This document shows positions 1-13,790 of a stretch of DNA of 64,000 nt, piece by piece; the stretch's first letter is position 1, and each line of letters starts with the position of its first letter. Below the pieces are notes generated by a model. That model did no database searches and had not been told where the DNA came from. It saw nothing but the letters and a program-made list of their open reading frames with translations. The position numbers were made by a program, and so were the translations under genes. The stretch comes from Prunus persica (lineage: Eukaryota; Streptophyta; Magnoliopsida; Rosales; Rosaceae). Where the stretch lies: assembly GCF_000346465.2 (NCBI RefSeq), contig NC_034009.1:44376649-44440648 (forward strand), given 5' to 3'.

Positions 1-2030
1 TGTTACAATGTTTAGGCATTAATGGTTATAATACCTACAAAATCCCACGCATACATTTTGTTTCTCATAATTAATATGGAGTCTGAAGACGTCATTTTTT
101 TTGCATATCTGCCCGATAAATACCATTTGTGCATTCGGTACTCGGAAAAATATAAAACAATCAATATTTGAAGTACAACATATCCAGAAAACACTAGCAC
201 CTATCTTCCAAAAAACATTCTAGAGTATTTAGAGCATTCATAATCATGCTCTTTATTTTTTAATTAAATTTTAGCTAAAAACACATAAAAGTTATTTTAG
301 GAGCTTTTTATAAAATTTAAACTTCAATCATGCTCTCTAATTTATAGAGTCATAAATGCTATCAGACAGATCCGCATGTGATGAGTGGAGGAAAATCATT
401 ACAGGCAAATAGGGGAAACCTTTTATCCTTGAAAATTGTGGAAAAGAGGAGAAGGGGAGGAGAGATGAGGGGAGGAAGAACAGTGGCTTTGTCCCCTCAA
501 AGTAAAAAAAGTTGTAGAGTGTTTTTTGAGAGAGAAGAGACTAGAGTTTTTGTCTTAGATCAGCTCAGTTTAGACTCTAATTTCCAGTATTGCTATACGT
601 ACTTTGCTTTGCAATTAGCGATATCTATGAGAAGATGGCATTCTGAAAAGTCGAAGGAGAAATTTTAAAAAAAAATTCGTAATTGATTGTGAGAACAAAG
701 ACGTGTGTTTTAAAATGTCATCCATGCCAAAAAAGCATATGGCTGACAAGGAAACTTCAGTTTAGCACCTGTTTCCCTGATAAAGAGGAGTTCCTTAAGA
801 AAAAGTACAATGTTGTTTAGCTCATGCACCAACAATAATGGAAAAAAAGGCACATATTCTCTGCTAATTTGGTCTTCCAAGGATGGATGAAAATGAGAAT
901 CTACTTTCCACACAATGCTAATTCTTTATGAACATATATTTGACCAACCAACTAAATGAAAAGAAAAGAGAATCGATGGATAAATCAATATCTACCTTTC
1001 CAAATCTTCATACCTGCCATTAATCTAGATATATTCTCATTGCCCACGTATAAGTTATCAAATGTTTTTTTTATATCATTTATCATATATCAATCTAAAT
1101 AATTATTTAAGGGTATGTTTAATATTGCCCTTTTTTATAATCAGCGATATCAAAGGATGAGGGGATTCAAAAACTGGATCTCGGATTCCCCTTTTTAAAA
1201 TAGCCACTTATAAGGTAAAGAGATCATGATCAACTGCTCTTAATTACTTAAGCTACACTGTTACACGCTTAATAGTGTTTTTAGAATAACTAAAAGTGTT
1301 TGCAAAATTAAAAGAACAATACTTTATATAAGCACCTACTAGAACATCGAAATGCTTTTTAAGAAATCACTGAAATTTTAGTATTAAAAAAAATTGTGCT
1401 TATAACAAAAGCACTTCTTCCAGAAGTGTTTATGAATGGTACTTGCTACAGGAACACTGCCGAACTAGTCATAATTTGAGAAAATTTTCATTTGATGTAT
1501 AGTCCAACTTGACAAATCTGATACGTACGTTAATAATTCATCATCAATCCCAAGTTCTAACTTATTGCTTCAATTTGTGGGCTAGATAGATTGATAACCT
1601 ATTAGAAGATAGATATATGATGAGAACAGTCGGGAGTCCCAGGCCATGGCAGCATTCGATACAATCATAACAATTCAATGGAGGTCAATGAAATACAGAT
1701 ACAGAACCAGAAAAAGAAAGCATGTGCTATAACATTCCGTGATATTTTCAAAGTGTTGATGGAGAATGGTGGATTCTCTGAGACCAACCCAAGTCGCTCA
1801 AGAGGGACCGCCAAAGCACAAGTGTGGAGATAATAGACTATTATTATGCACAATGTACAGAAGGAGAAAGAGACAGAGAGATTTTCACTCACTAACTTTC
1901 AAAATCCACAATCAATGGAAGCCATTAAAACTCTCTCTCCAAATGGATGGACGAAATCCAAAAACACCACCCAAGGTGGGGGCCGGGGGCCTTAGGGTTC
2001 CCAAAATACCCAATTTAAGCCTACCACCAT
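1..2030. other. Intergenic, upstream of the amino acid permease gene
   Basis: No coding region is convincing here; the open frames are short, AT-rich and without recognisable motifs. The stretch has several A/T runs and a degenerate ATCATGCTCT repeat around 230-345 that could be the end of an old MITE. An ATATAAAG box occurs near 2039-2046, but it lies about 410 bases before the permease start, so its link to that gene is uncertain. Confidence 0.5.
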
Positions 2031-2454
2031 CCATGGTGCATATAAAGCGCATTAAACCCTACCAATAATTCCAACCCAACCAACCATTAGCTATGGCTTA
2101 GGCTCCCAAGCCTATTATTATAGCCATTTAGATGTTTTTTTTAATTAATTTTTGAAGTAGTATCTTGTTCATGACTCAATCTCCCTGCCCTACCATTTTG
2201 ACTACACATGCTTTGCACAAGTCTTTGGTTTTGACTTTAGTCCTCACCCTACATTTTACCCCCCAATCACCTTTTTTATGTCCCACCAAGCCCCTCCTTT
2301 TTCACTGATTCAAATATTATCTCCTCCCTACCCATCTCTTTCTATAACCCCAAGCACCAAACCCTTTTTAAGTGGTGAAGTACCATTTCTCTCTAGTTGC
2401 CTAAAACCAAACTCAGAGAAAAACCAGAAGAGAGAGAGAGAGAGAGCGAAAGAG

Positions 2455-5400
2455 ATGACAGGGCAGTTTCAGAAGAGTAGCATGTACATGGAACACAACC
2501 CAGGAATTGTTGAAAATGGAGATTTTCGCAAGAATCTGGACGACGACGGTCGTCCCAAAAGAACTGGTAAGAAAGCAACACTGTTGTTTATGAGATTTAA
2601 GCTCGGAATCTCGTCCAACTTCTTAATATGAAATATATATTTATGTTCTTGTTTATAAGATTTGAACTCAGAAACTCGTCCGAATGACTTTGGTTTGTGA
2701 ACTTGTGAAGGGACATGGATGACTGCCAGTGCACATATCATAACGGCTGTGATTGGGTCAGGGGTGCTATCTCTGGCATGGGCCATAGCTCAGCTAGGTT
2801 GGGTTGCAGGGCCAGCTGTTCTCATGGCCTTCTCCTTCATCACCTACTTCACCTCCACCCTCCTTGCCGACTGTTACAGGTCCCCTGACCCTGTCCACGG
2901 CAAGAGAAACTACACCTACATGGATGTTGTACGAGCCAATCTAGGTAACATTATCCTCTCGTATAATTATTATTGGTTTATTATTTCGGAAATTGTAGGT
3001 GGTTTTTTTTGGGGAAGGTTGGTTGGTGTGATATTAATGGTCACGTAATCTGGGGTTTTTGTTTGGTTTTGTGCAGGAGGCAGAAAAGTGCAGCTTTGTG
3101 GATTGGCTCAGTATGGAAATCTCATTGGTGTTACTATCGGTTACACAATTACTGCCTCCATCAGTATGGTGTAAGTAGCGGCTCCAATCTGCAACATAAT
3201 GACTTCCCCTTTTTGACTTATTGTGTGGGAGACTTTGGAAAAGCCCAAAGGAGAGAGAAAATTTTTAAAAGAAGCAAAAATGGACAAAATTACCCTTATT
3301 TATTTTTTGATTTCCTAAGAAATTCTTTACATTTGCATGTCTTTGGTTTGAAAGTTGAGAGGTTATTTTGTCTTTTTTAAAAAAGCTTTGGCTTTTTCCA
3401 AAAGTGAAAGTTTTTTTATGGGTAAAACCTAAATTTACTTTGTGTTTTCATGATAGGGAAATTCTGTTTCTATATTAAAAATTTTCGTGTAAAAACTAGA
3501 TTCCCTGTATTTGTTTATTGTATTTGTTCACTAAACGATGTGTCAATAACATGTTTTTACATCAAATTACGCCTTAATACACGTATTTATTTCATAATTT
3601 ACTCTTCAAATGATGCATTACTATACATATCTGGATCTTATTTATTAATAATAAATACATATAACAGTAATATATTTGTTCACTAAATGACGTATCAGTA
3701 CATATATATGTTTTGTAAGTTAACTCGTTAAATGATGTGTCAATATAAGAAATATGATAAATATTCTTTTGTATTTGAATAATACAACCACTTTCAGTGT
3801 GTGTTTCTTTATTATTATTATTTGTTTTTGTTGGGTGAATTTATAGCTTTAACGTTTTTGTAAACTTTCATGCAGGGCGGTGAAGAGGTCGAATTGTTTT
3901 CATAAACATGGACATCATGTGAAGTGTCGCACATCAAATAACCCATTTATGATCATCTTTGCTTGCATCCAAATCTTGCTCAGCCAAATCCCAAACTTTC
4001 ATAAGCTCTCATGGCTCTCAATCATCGCAGCCGTCATGTCCTTTGCCTATTCTTCCATAGGCCTTGGCCTCTCCGTCGCCAAAGTTATAGGTAATTCATA
4101 CCCCCACACACACACAAAAAAAAAAAAAAACATTTAAATTACAACGTAAATTATTGAGATGATGATTTTGTATAGGTTCCAAAGAACTTTGTCTATCTGG
4201 TTTCAATAATTTGTGGCTAATATAGAAGGTATGCTGATGGATTGATAAATTATTTTATGGACAATGAAGCTGGACCACATGCAAGGACAACCTTAACTGG
4301 AGGAACAGTTGGGATAGATGTGTCAGCCTCGGATAAAGTTTGGAAGACATTCCAAGCCATTGGAGACATTGCCTTTGCTTATGCTTATTCTACCGTGCTC
4401 GTGGAAATACAGGCAACTCTCTTACCTAATATATTTACCTTAATCTTCTTATTAATATATTAAGCTATGTCTATATGTGTATGCCACACAAACATAAATA
4501 TCATAATATTATATGAGACGGAAAAAGAGTCACATGATAATACATTATATTCACGTATTCTAACATAAGTGAACGAAATAGTTGGTATCTTACACTTTTA
4601 AGAATATTCATTTATATTATAATATATAAATAATTTATACCGTGAAATTATATTATTAATAATATTATATGTCACATCAACTTTCATATTATGTGATGTG
4701 TGTCCATGTGTTCAAATTGTGTGTGTATAGCCTTCGTAATATAAAAAGAAAACTTACTTTATGTAACTTTTAAAAGGCCATTAGCCCCTATCTTCTTCTT
4801 CTTCTTTTCAGATTGAATAAAACCCTATATTTTAGAAAAAGGGGAGAAAAAATAATTGAAACCCATTAGACCTAGCTACTCAAGGCCTCATAAAACTCAT
4901 CCTGCCTAGGCATTTGCTTGTGTTAACTAAAGGGAAAAGCAAACAAACAAAACAATACAAACGCGCGGCTTGCTGGGGCGTATGTATGTGTTTTCTATAT
5001 GGGAGGGGTTCACATGCATGCAGCATGTTTATTTTGTCTTCAACACAAAATCTGAACATAATATTTTGGCTCCATATCCAAACCTGCCGCAACTTTGATA
5101 TGTGTGCCTTATTAAATGTTAAATGTCGGTATGACATAGCTTGCTAGTTTTCGAAGCAATAGGGTGTCGCATATATATTATAGAACTTATATAAAATAAA
5201 AAATATATAAACCAACAAATTATTGCACCACGAAACAAAGGGGTAGGTTATAAAATCTTTAATTTGTTAGATTTCATGAGGGTTCATAAAATAATGTGTT
5301 CACATAGACGTATTAAAAGTTAATCTAAGAAAATAAGAAACTTACTTGTGTTGAACTTAGAAGGATCATGATAGGGTCAATGTATGAGTCGAGAAGTAGG

Positions 5401-7303
5401 TCGAAATTTCATATCCTGATTTTAATCTCATCTCAACTCATATGTTGACTCAATCTCGATTATAATACAGTCTTATCTAATTCAAAGCATATTAGTTTTT
5501 GAATTTTTTACCTTAGTTTACCTAGTAAAAAAAATGTGGATGTGAATGCCCATGTTCTTATACTGTCGTGATAAGAACCTAAAAAAGCAAAAGAAGTGAT
5601 TGGGAAGGGAAGTGGTCCGATAGAACTCGACTCTTCCATTATAACAAAAAGACAAATATAGTAAAAGTTTCACAACATTTTGTTTTCAAATCACGAATAG
5701 GGAATATATTGTCAAAGCTTACATTCTAGTAAAAAAAAATATAACAAATCCCTCCCTTTAATTTCGATTGAGAAGTGAAAGCATGTTTTAAGTGTTTATT
5801 TTTCATTTCATTTGTTATATATATATATATATATATGTCACATAGGTTTTCAATTATACTATTTTACCGAACAGCCCACTTTAGAAAGATTCTTAGAGCA
5901 CCATCAGAGGTGGACCGCAAAAGCAAACTTTGGGCCACCGAATAAGTTGGCCTTAAAAAAAAACACAATTCTTTCTACTTTTCTTGTTGTCCATCCTTTT
6001 TCTCTTATCATGCAACTATTGGTAGGTCATTGTCAGATCTTTCTTCTATGAATAATCTCAAAGTTGTCCCTTTATGAGTCAGGAATTCGGCATCTTAAAG
6101 CTGGACATGAATTCTAAACCAGAAAAAAAAAATATTTAAAAAAAAGATTGAACATCATGTCTTCTTTTTGTTTTGTTTTGTTTCTTTTCTGTTTTTATTT
6201 GATTGGTTTTGGTATGATAGGAATGTTTTCCTGGAGGACGGGTCATATTTTATAAAACATTATAATGAACATATACTAGTGGGGTATAGCTTAGGTAAAT
6301 TGAGCTTTTTCATTTCTATTCACGTATGCTGAGGTTCGAAAGCCTCGAGCATCCAAATATTCCGTTCTACTAAAGAAAAATTGTATGAGAGTTGTTGATA
6401 TGTGCTTATTGTATTAACTACAACTTAATAGAAATCACTGCTTCTAGGAATTAAGATAAGCCATAATTAACTAGGACTAATAATTGCAGGACACATTGAA
6501 ATCACCCCCGGCAGAGAACAAAGCCATGAAGAGGGCAACTAGTATCGGCATTGCAACCACCACAGTGTTCTATGTCCTTTGTGGTTGTGTTGGCTATGCA
6601 GCATTTGGGAACGATGCACCTGGAAATTTCCTCACCGGTTTCGGATTCTATGAACCCTTTTGGTTAGTTGATCTTGCCAACATCTGCATCGCCATTCACC
6701 TAATCGGCGCCTACCAGGTATTTTAGCCTTCATTTTATTAGACGCACACCTTATAAATTTGACATATTATGAACCATTTCTCTAAAAGAAGCTGCATATT
6801 ATAAATGAACGCTAAATAGTACAAATAACATATTTTTTTTATACTGATACTAGCAATGCATGATGATTGGTGATCAGGTCTTCTGCCAGCCCATATTCGG
6901 GTTTGTCGAAAGCCAGTGCGCCAAACGCTGGCCCGAAAGCAAGTTCATAAACAGCGAGCACGCAGTGAACCTTCCGTTTCATGGGGCATACTGTTTCAAC
7001 TCCTTCAGATTGGTGTGGAGGACTGCATATGTGGTGATGACAGCAATCTTAGCCATGTTGTTCCCCTTCTTTAACGACTTCTTGGGTTTGCTTGGAGCAG
7101 CCTCCTTCTGGCCATTGACAGTCTACTTCCCAATAGAGATGTACATTGCAAGGACTAAAATGCCCAGGTTCTCCTTCACATGGGCTTGGATGAAGATTTT
7201 GAGTTGGGCTTGCTTGGTAATATCACTTGTTTCAGCTGCTGCAGCAATTCAAGGTCTGGCAACAGATGTCAAGAAGTACAAGCCCTTCCAAACTGAGCAA
7301 TAG
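2455..7303 (+). CDS. AAP6: Amino acid permease, AAP6-type (7 exons, 483 aa)
   Basis: Proton-coupled amino acid importer of the AAAP/ATF1 family, a plasma-membrane protein with about 10-11 membrane segments. Predicted exons: 2455-2566, 2711-2944, 3077-3170, 3876-4090, 4270-4412, 6490-6717 and 6878-7303. They join in frame to 483 residues, the usual AAP length. Typical stretches are TASAHIITAVIGSGVLSLAW in exon 2, KRSNCFHKHGH in exon 4, DVSASDKVW in exon 5, YAAFGNDAPGNFLTGFGFYE in exon 6 and FPFFNDFLGLLGAASFWPLT in exon 7. The TGTWMT start of the membrane domain and overall wording match AAP6 better than the AAP2-5 group as I remember them. The start is the first ATG after a GA-rich leader (2430-2450). 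Oddities: intron 5 (4413-6489, 2.1 kb) begins with GC, not GT. The exon 4/5 join gives AKVIAGPHARTTL, one or two residues shorter than relatives; an upstream acceptor would hit a stop. Confidence 0.93.
3220..3437 (+). repeat. Dispersed repeat in permease intron 3
   Basis: About 215 bases inside intron 3 match, in reverse orientation, the segment near 27,868-28,062. Shared stretches include the part around ATGGACAAAATT and CCCTTATTTATTTTT, then TTTGCATGTCTTTG and AAAGTGAAAGTTTTTTT. It is probably a non-coding MITE-like element; I could not fix its ends. Confidence 0.6.
5818..5836. repeat. (TA)n microsatellite in permease intron 5
   Basis: A short uninterrupted TA run inside the long GC-AG intron. 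No other feature is recognised in that 2.1-kb intron. Confidence 0.8.
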
Positions 7304-8663
7304 TAGTGCCTTACTATATAGCTTTTAATATAGGGTTTGAGTAGTGTGTGATTAGTTAACTAATTTCCCAAAAACCTAAGTTTTCTCAAGTGTGTATTTT
7401 TAAGTTCCTCCTAAAGTTTGAAGCTATCAAACTGGGTCAAGGTTACAATGTAATTTCTCAACAAACGAAAAAGGAAAGGAATAAGAAGAAAATAAAAATC
7501 CAAAAGAAAGAGAAGGTGGAAGAGAGAAATACTACCAGATAGATGCATATAGAAACCTACCTACTTGAGCAATGACGATTACAAATTTACAACCGTATAC
7601 ATAGATTCCACTAGCAGCAAGAATTAATTAAGCACAAAGTTTCTAAAACAAGTCTGTCAAATATGAAAAACACATATGACCACATCCCAAAATGCCATTT
7701 ATATACCAACAGGTTACTCAGGTATAACGAACAAACAATACAGCTTAGTGTAACAAGCGATAACCCACACTCAACTTACATGTTTACTTACCTTGAATGA
7801 ATGAAGTTATGAATCGAGGAACTTATTAATAGGGGAATTAAGGAATTGAAAATAAATCAATTACCATCTCTAGTTTATCCCGTTCCCAATTTTGAAGGTA
7901 TGATTACAAATTTTGAAGTGAAATCCACGTAATTTTTATTCTATTTTTATGTTATGTGTTTAGTAAATATAGGGGAAGTCAAGATTTCGAATCATTGCAA
8001 TAATCATTCCTGATAAGTAAACATACATCATGTACATATACAATAACATAATCACAATGGGGATCTGAAATTTTAAATAAACAACCTCTTTGTATAAATA
8101 AACCAACAACCTTGTGCATATCCAACAATTTTAACACAAGAAAATAAATTAGCAAAACATGAAAACAAACTCAAAACTCCCACTAATTCTCAATTAAGAT
8201 TGCCGATTACCTTCAAAAAGATGGTTCATAGTTGTGGATGAAAGTTTTCATGAAACTAGAGGTCGATGTCATTAAGATAAATGTAGATAAAGCTTGGTTT
8301 CATGAGGAAAAGATGGTTCCGACCTGGACATTTACTTCAAGACACAATAACGATGTTTGCCAAATCGTATTGAAAGGATTGTTCATATTCAAGCATGTAC
8401 CAGAAAATAAATAACAAAAGCTTCTTTGTGGGAAGACCAAGTTGTAATGGGTTTTGAAATTTTTTTTTTCTTTCCTTCTAAAAAAATGGTGGGGAAGGGG
8501 GATGTAAAAGTTTCACACATGCACAGATACACAAAACAGGTTAGAATGTGATATTAGAACTTCCTCGCAATTTACTACAACCTCATTGTCCCATATTTGG
8601 TATATGGAAGGCAATCTTTTCTTGAACTTTCATGGGCACCAAAAGGGATCCTTCAAACACAAA
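7304..8663. other. Intergenic between two converging genes
   Basis: Holds the 3' untranslated regions of the permease (plus strand) and the KH protein (minus strand), which converge. No coding frame here looks real. A-rich stretches near 7,465-7,510 could contain the permease poly(A) region. Confidence 0.5.
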
Positions 8664-11600
8664 TCAAGAAGAGTCAGTCTCACTCATCACAAATGCTTGA
8701 ATAAGACTCTGCGCAGCATGTGTTTGTTCAGGTGTTCCAGATATTATGATCACAGTTTCAAGTGCTCCGGGCTTAGGCTCCGTAATGGTAACTTTTGCAT
8801 CCGAAATCTGGAACAGTGTTGGTCATGTTAGAAGTGATAATGCTATGTCAAGGCATGTTGTTACTAACAGAAATTGTACAAACATTGAACATAATCAAAA
8901 TATATGTTATATACACTCACTTCCAACAAAATTATGAATTTGATTTTATCAAGCAAGCAAAACCAACACACACATGCTCTTTCTTTGGTAGCCTTCGTAG
9001 AACAAGATATTCTCTTTTAAGCAAACTAACTAGGAACCAACAAAATATGAGCTCTATCCATATCACACCTTTAAATACTTTCAATGAACCTCGCTGAAAA
9101 AAGCAATGGCGCCCAAACAAGGCAAAAGATGAAAATATATGAACAGATGCAAATAGAGAGAAAGAGAGAATTGGGAACAGGCACCGAACACAGTAAGCCA
9201 GGGATCGGATTTTATGTTTTTCTTCTTCTTTTAACTGGCAAATTGTAAAACAGCTCAATTTATTTCTTTTTCCTCTGATGCATTAGACAGCTCCTATAAA
9301 CAACTGGGTGAAAATGATCAATAGCAGCTCCAGCCCTAAGCATAACTGGACTGCAATGACACCTCAAGCAGAGGTATTAACTTGTATGAACTTGCATTAT
9401 TAAAGAAAAAAAAAAAACTAATAGACAAAAGGTTATGGAGACATTTCATTAGAGTTTACTTATGTCATTTTGGATTTCAAATTTTATTTAAATATTGGTA
9501 ATTTGTATTACATTAGATTTGAGAGTTTGATTCTTATTACCATTATGGTTTCCAAACTTTCTGTTTGGATTTGGATGCTCTATCGTATAAATAGGCCTTA
9601 GTGTAGCATAGGAATGAAACTCGAACATACTAATTTGAGTATAATGAAACCCTGGCCTCCCCTTTTCTATTTTCTCTCGTCCCTTTTTCTTTCTCAAAGT
9701 TACTTCCCTTGTTTCTCCATTTCTCTATCTATTCTATGCCACCTTATTGGTTCTACATCAGCTACACTATCATGACAACTAATTTCTTCATGCCCATTCT
9801 AGATAGACTATGAACCCAAAGCATTCCCCAATAACATGATGAAAAGGCAATTTTTATGGAATTAGGAGAAATGGCGAAGGACGATTATGAGCTAACTTCA
9901 ATCAGCTGGGCGCAAAACTTAGCCGAGCAGACATACACTACCACATGCTTACAGGATTCATAGCCATTAACTTTATTTTATAACTAAAAAGCAAAGCATG
10001 CTCATTTTTATCATTCCATTTTGAAGTATCCCCACAGCCCTTTATTTAAAATATGTTATTCTCCATGGATCTTTTCTGTCAATGTCGTAACATCAAGAAT
10101 GTACCTGTCGTATTTGCTTCAAGCATTCACCATCTTCTCCATTTATTACAGGAACAAGGGAACTAGGGACAACAACTTCAACAGTGGTGTTGGTTATTAT
10201 AGCTGGCTGGCTTCCTCCAAATCCTGGAATTCTTCTTTGTGGAGCAAAATTCGGCAAGCCTAAGGGACCACCACCCTCAAGATGTCCCTGTGGATCAGTT
10301 CAGGATAGAAAAGTAAATCAGCAACATAAATCAACTGTCCTTTTCTGTTTTTTCTTCTCTTTAGTACATAGAGGTTGTTGTGCAATTTGCTTCTTCAATA
10401 TCAGTTTTCTTATACTCAAACTATGCACAATTTGCTTCGCCCATTTCAAATTATCATACACTTCACATCATTTTGCCACACATAATTAACAAGGTCATCT
10501 CAAGAAACAACAAACATATGATGCAAAACTTTGAAGCAACAGAGAGAATTTTCAACAAAAATTAAAAAATGTGGGAAAAGATAAATAACTGTAGTGTAAA
10601 AAGGCCATACAACAGCTAAATACCTGAGGACCCCAAGGTCTTCTTTCAGATAAATGCGGGGGCCCACCTAACCTATGAATATTGTGCATAAAAGGAGCAC
10701 GATCATCATGGGGATGAAAAACACCATGTGGAGGAGGGCCACCAACAGCATCAAACTTGTGAAATGGCATGCCTAAATTAGAATGCATTCCTGGAGGTGA
10801 GAAGTCCCTCCTCATATATGATTGAAATGGAGGTTGATCCAAATACGCGGGATTTGGAGGATAATTTATAGAAGGAAATGCATCACGGAAATAGTGATGC
10901 CGCAACCTAGTGGTGATCTGGAGAAGAGCATCTTTAACGGCTTCGAATTCTCCATTTATCTGTCAGAAAAGGAACATTGCAGCAACAAGCACAGTGAGTA
11001 AAAATGTTAAGATTGCTAAATATGGCACAATGAAGAACACTTACATACAAGCAAAGATAGTACACCAACTGGCATATTAATAGAAACATGAAAAAATCCA
11101 CATAAAGTTCACCATAATTAAACCCAGAACACAAAAGCAGCAACTTCACATAATGATACCCCAGATAGAGGTATGTCCAACCTCTTGAAACTCAGAACCA
11201 CACATGCACTAAGGAAAACGCACCTGAACAAGTTCTTCATCATCTGGAGCACATTTTGGAATTTGATCCTTCCCCATTATACGGATATGCGCCCGAGATA
11301 ACTTTCTCATTTCGGCAATGATGGCACCACCCTTGCCAAGGAGACAACCAATTTGATTAGAGGAAACAAGAAGCCTCGCCATCATGGATTGTTCCTTGCT
11401 ATTAGGTGCAGCCCTGAATATTCTACTCTGGACACGAAGAACGGCATCTTGGACAGGTGATATCCTATCATCTGGGTGCTGCAATAGTTAACTTGTTAAA
11501 CAGCTTATCTTGTGTTTGTGAGTACGTGTGTGTCTCTTTATGTCTTTGTGTGTACAAACAGCTCATGTGTCCAAGAAGAAGAAAATGTTAAAATCATACC

Positions 11601-13152
11601 GCAGGACCAGATACAATAATAAGACGGTCCTCTGAGTCAGGCACGCCTTCCATAACTTTGATTTCACAGCCCGTTTCTTGCTTAAGTGTCTTTATTATGG
11701 ATCCACCTTTTCCAATTACACCTCCTACTCTCTCTTCATGGCACAATAAGCGGAAAGTTAGGACTTCCTGTGAAGGCTTCATCCTACCACTTCCATGGAA
11801 TTTGGGTATTAGTGGATGAGCAGCAGGATGTGAATCTGCAACGTCTCCAAGCTGATCACTATATGGTGCTCCTTGAGAACGGTTGGGTGGTTGATATACT
11901 TCTGGTCTAGGAAGAGATTGACCAATTGAATGAGATGATGGCCCTGAAGTGTTGGACAGGGAAGAGTCACTATCGCGAGGTAGATTCTCCAAAAGCTGCT
12001 GAGAAACAGATTCAAGAGCTTTCCTAACTGCATCAACTTCCCCAGTAATCTGCAGCAGAATTATGATATATGATGTCCGTACAGAATGTTATGCATCAAA
12101 ATCATCAACATAAAAAACATGAACCAAATCCTACAGTGATGCACAATTATTGTCAAGCTCCAAGCCAGCATTTTTCAATACTTCTTTTTAGTTGTTCCCT
12201 TAGGTGTTCCAAAGCCACTAGGCATTGACAGCAAAACAAAGACACCCAATGCTAAATATTTCATCTGCAATGTTTAATTGCTTAAGAATTTTGACAGCCA
12301 TGCTGATTATATCAAATGCCCAGTAGCAGAAATCCAGTAGTCAATTTACAACTTGGTTATTCATATCATCACTGAAATATGAGCTATTTTCATGGGTATG
12401 GATGACAGTATAATAACAATAGTGTCATTCAACGTTACCTGAACTAGTTCATCGGAAGCTGTTGCACATAATGGAAGTTTATCTCTAGGAAGGATCCGGA
12501 TTTGTGCCCCACTTTCAGATGACATTTGTTTGACCACACTACCACCCTTTCCCAATAGGCATCCCACTTGAGTCGAAAGGACTAGTAATCTACAAACAAA
12601 TGTTAAAGACTTTTCACCTTGTTCGTCCCCTCCATCAGTCTCTGTTTCCCCTTCAATTATTCTCTCAAACACAAGTTGCAGAGCTTTCTGCACAGATGGA
12701 GTTAAGTTGTCAGATTTCGAATCTTCATTAGGAACAGATTCCGAATCTTCATTAGGAACAGATTCCTTATTTTCATCATTCTCTTTTGAATCCTTAGTAT
12801 CATCATGCTTTTCATCCACATTTTCCCCTTCAACGCCATCCTCCTTGCTATGCTCAGTATCAACATCATTCTCTCTATCAGAACCCACAATAATAACTCT
12901 TTCATCACATCCGGGGACATTTTCCTCAACTCTGACCTTTACAAGAGTCTCTTGACAAATTTGTGATATAAAAGAGCCACCATCCCCAGTGATACTATCA
13001 AGTTTGGACACAGGGCACAGTACCCTGAAAACAGCATTGCCAGAGGAGAGTTTAGAAGGTTGATTTTCAGACTTTTGCAGCTTCCCTTTCCCATTTGGCT
13101 CTATAGGGTTCTCATCATGTGGTCTCTTTGAAGGCGTTAATGGAGCTGACAT
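8664..13152 (-). CDS. RNA-binding protein with five KH domains (HEN4/RCF3 family), 693 aa
   Basis: Predicted to bind RNA in the nucleus; relatives act in pre-mRNA processing. Coding exons on the minus strand: 13152-12439, 12049-11600, 11478-11224, 10959-10624, 10287-10105 and 8807-8664. Every intron is phase 0 with GT-AG borders, and the joined frame is open to the TGA at 8664-8666. KH1 (FRVLCPVSKLDSITGDGG) and KH2 (GCLLGKGGSVVKQM) are in exon 1, KH3 (GGVIGKGGSIIKTL) in exon 2 and KH4 (GCLLGKGGAIIAEM) in exon 3. KH5 (VVVPSSLVPVINGEDGE) is split over the last two exons. KH2-KH4 keep the classic GxxG loop GKGG; KH1 and KH5 have variants. Exon 1 has an acidic linker with a repeated ESVPNEDS unit, and exon 4 codes a His/Pro/Gly-rich linker. 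The exact orthologue within the HEN4/RCF3/At4g18375 group is not settled. Confidence 0.92.
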
Positions 13153-13790
13153 TTCTACCCTAAATTATGGCAGACCTGTTGCACTGTAATTTTCAAATAA
13201 TCCCCAAAAAAAAATAAAAAATCATATATATGTAGTCACTATGTAAAGCAGTAACTATCAGAAATCCAAACAAAAGGAAAATCTACAATGGAAACTTTGA
13301 ATGTTAAAGAAGTAGAGCTCTAAGATGTGTCCCAGTTATTACATTGCTAATGGGCGATGCCCAAGAACACTGTAAACCTACATTAACTTATCCAGTTGCA
13401 CACTTTATCAACAAAAGATACAAAGCTAGCAGACACTACATAAACCCTAAAATTCCTGTTTGGCAGCTGGGAAAATGTAGATACTATAAAGTACACTAAT
13501 TTGCCCCAAATTGAAAAACACTTGAGCTGTGCCCCAAATTGCAGAGAAATTGAATTTTCCCCAAATACATGAATTTGTGTTTTCTTTCATTGAAAAAAGA
13601 AGAAGCAAAAGAGACGAGAAAACATGAGCAGCTAATTAAGAAAGTGAAGCACTCACCCAGTTGTGGAAGATTCGAAAGAAGCAGAGTTTCAGTTTGGGTT
13701 GAAACAGCACTTGTTCAACTCAGGGGACATTGTTTGCTTCTTCTACCAATCAAGGGAGTGTTTTGCTTTTGAGAAGCCGAAAGTTCGAAA
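13153..13790 (-). other. 5' untranslated region with intron, KH gene
   Basis: On the minus strand a good donor (GTGAGT, exon ending at 13657) and acceptor (CAG before 13175) suggest a leader intron at 13176-13656. A first untranslated exon would run from about 13657 to about 13790. No ATG-initiated coding frame competes with the start at 13152. This rests on splice-site appearance only. Confidence 0.45.

Noticed and set aside
2973..3380. 135-codon frame across permease exon 3
   Set aside because: It reads exon 3 in the wrong frame and runs into the intron.
12707..12955. Ser/Phe-rich plus-strand frame
   Set aside because: Shadow of the acidic linker of the KH protein.
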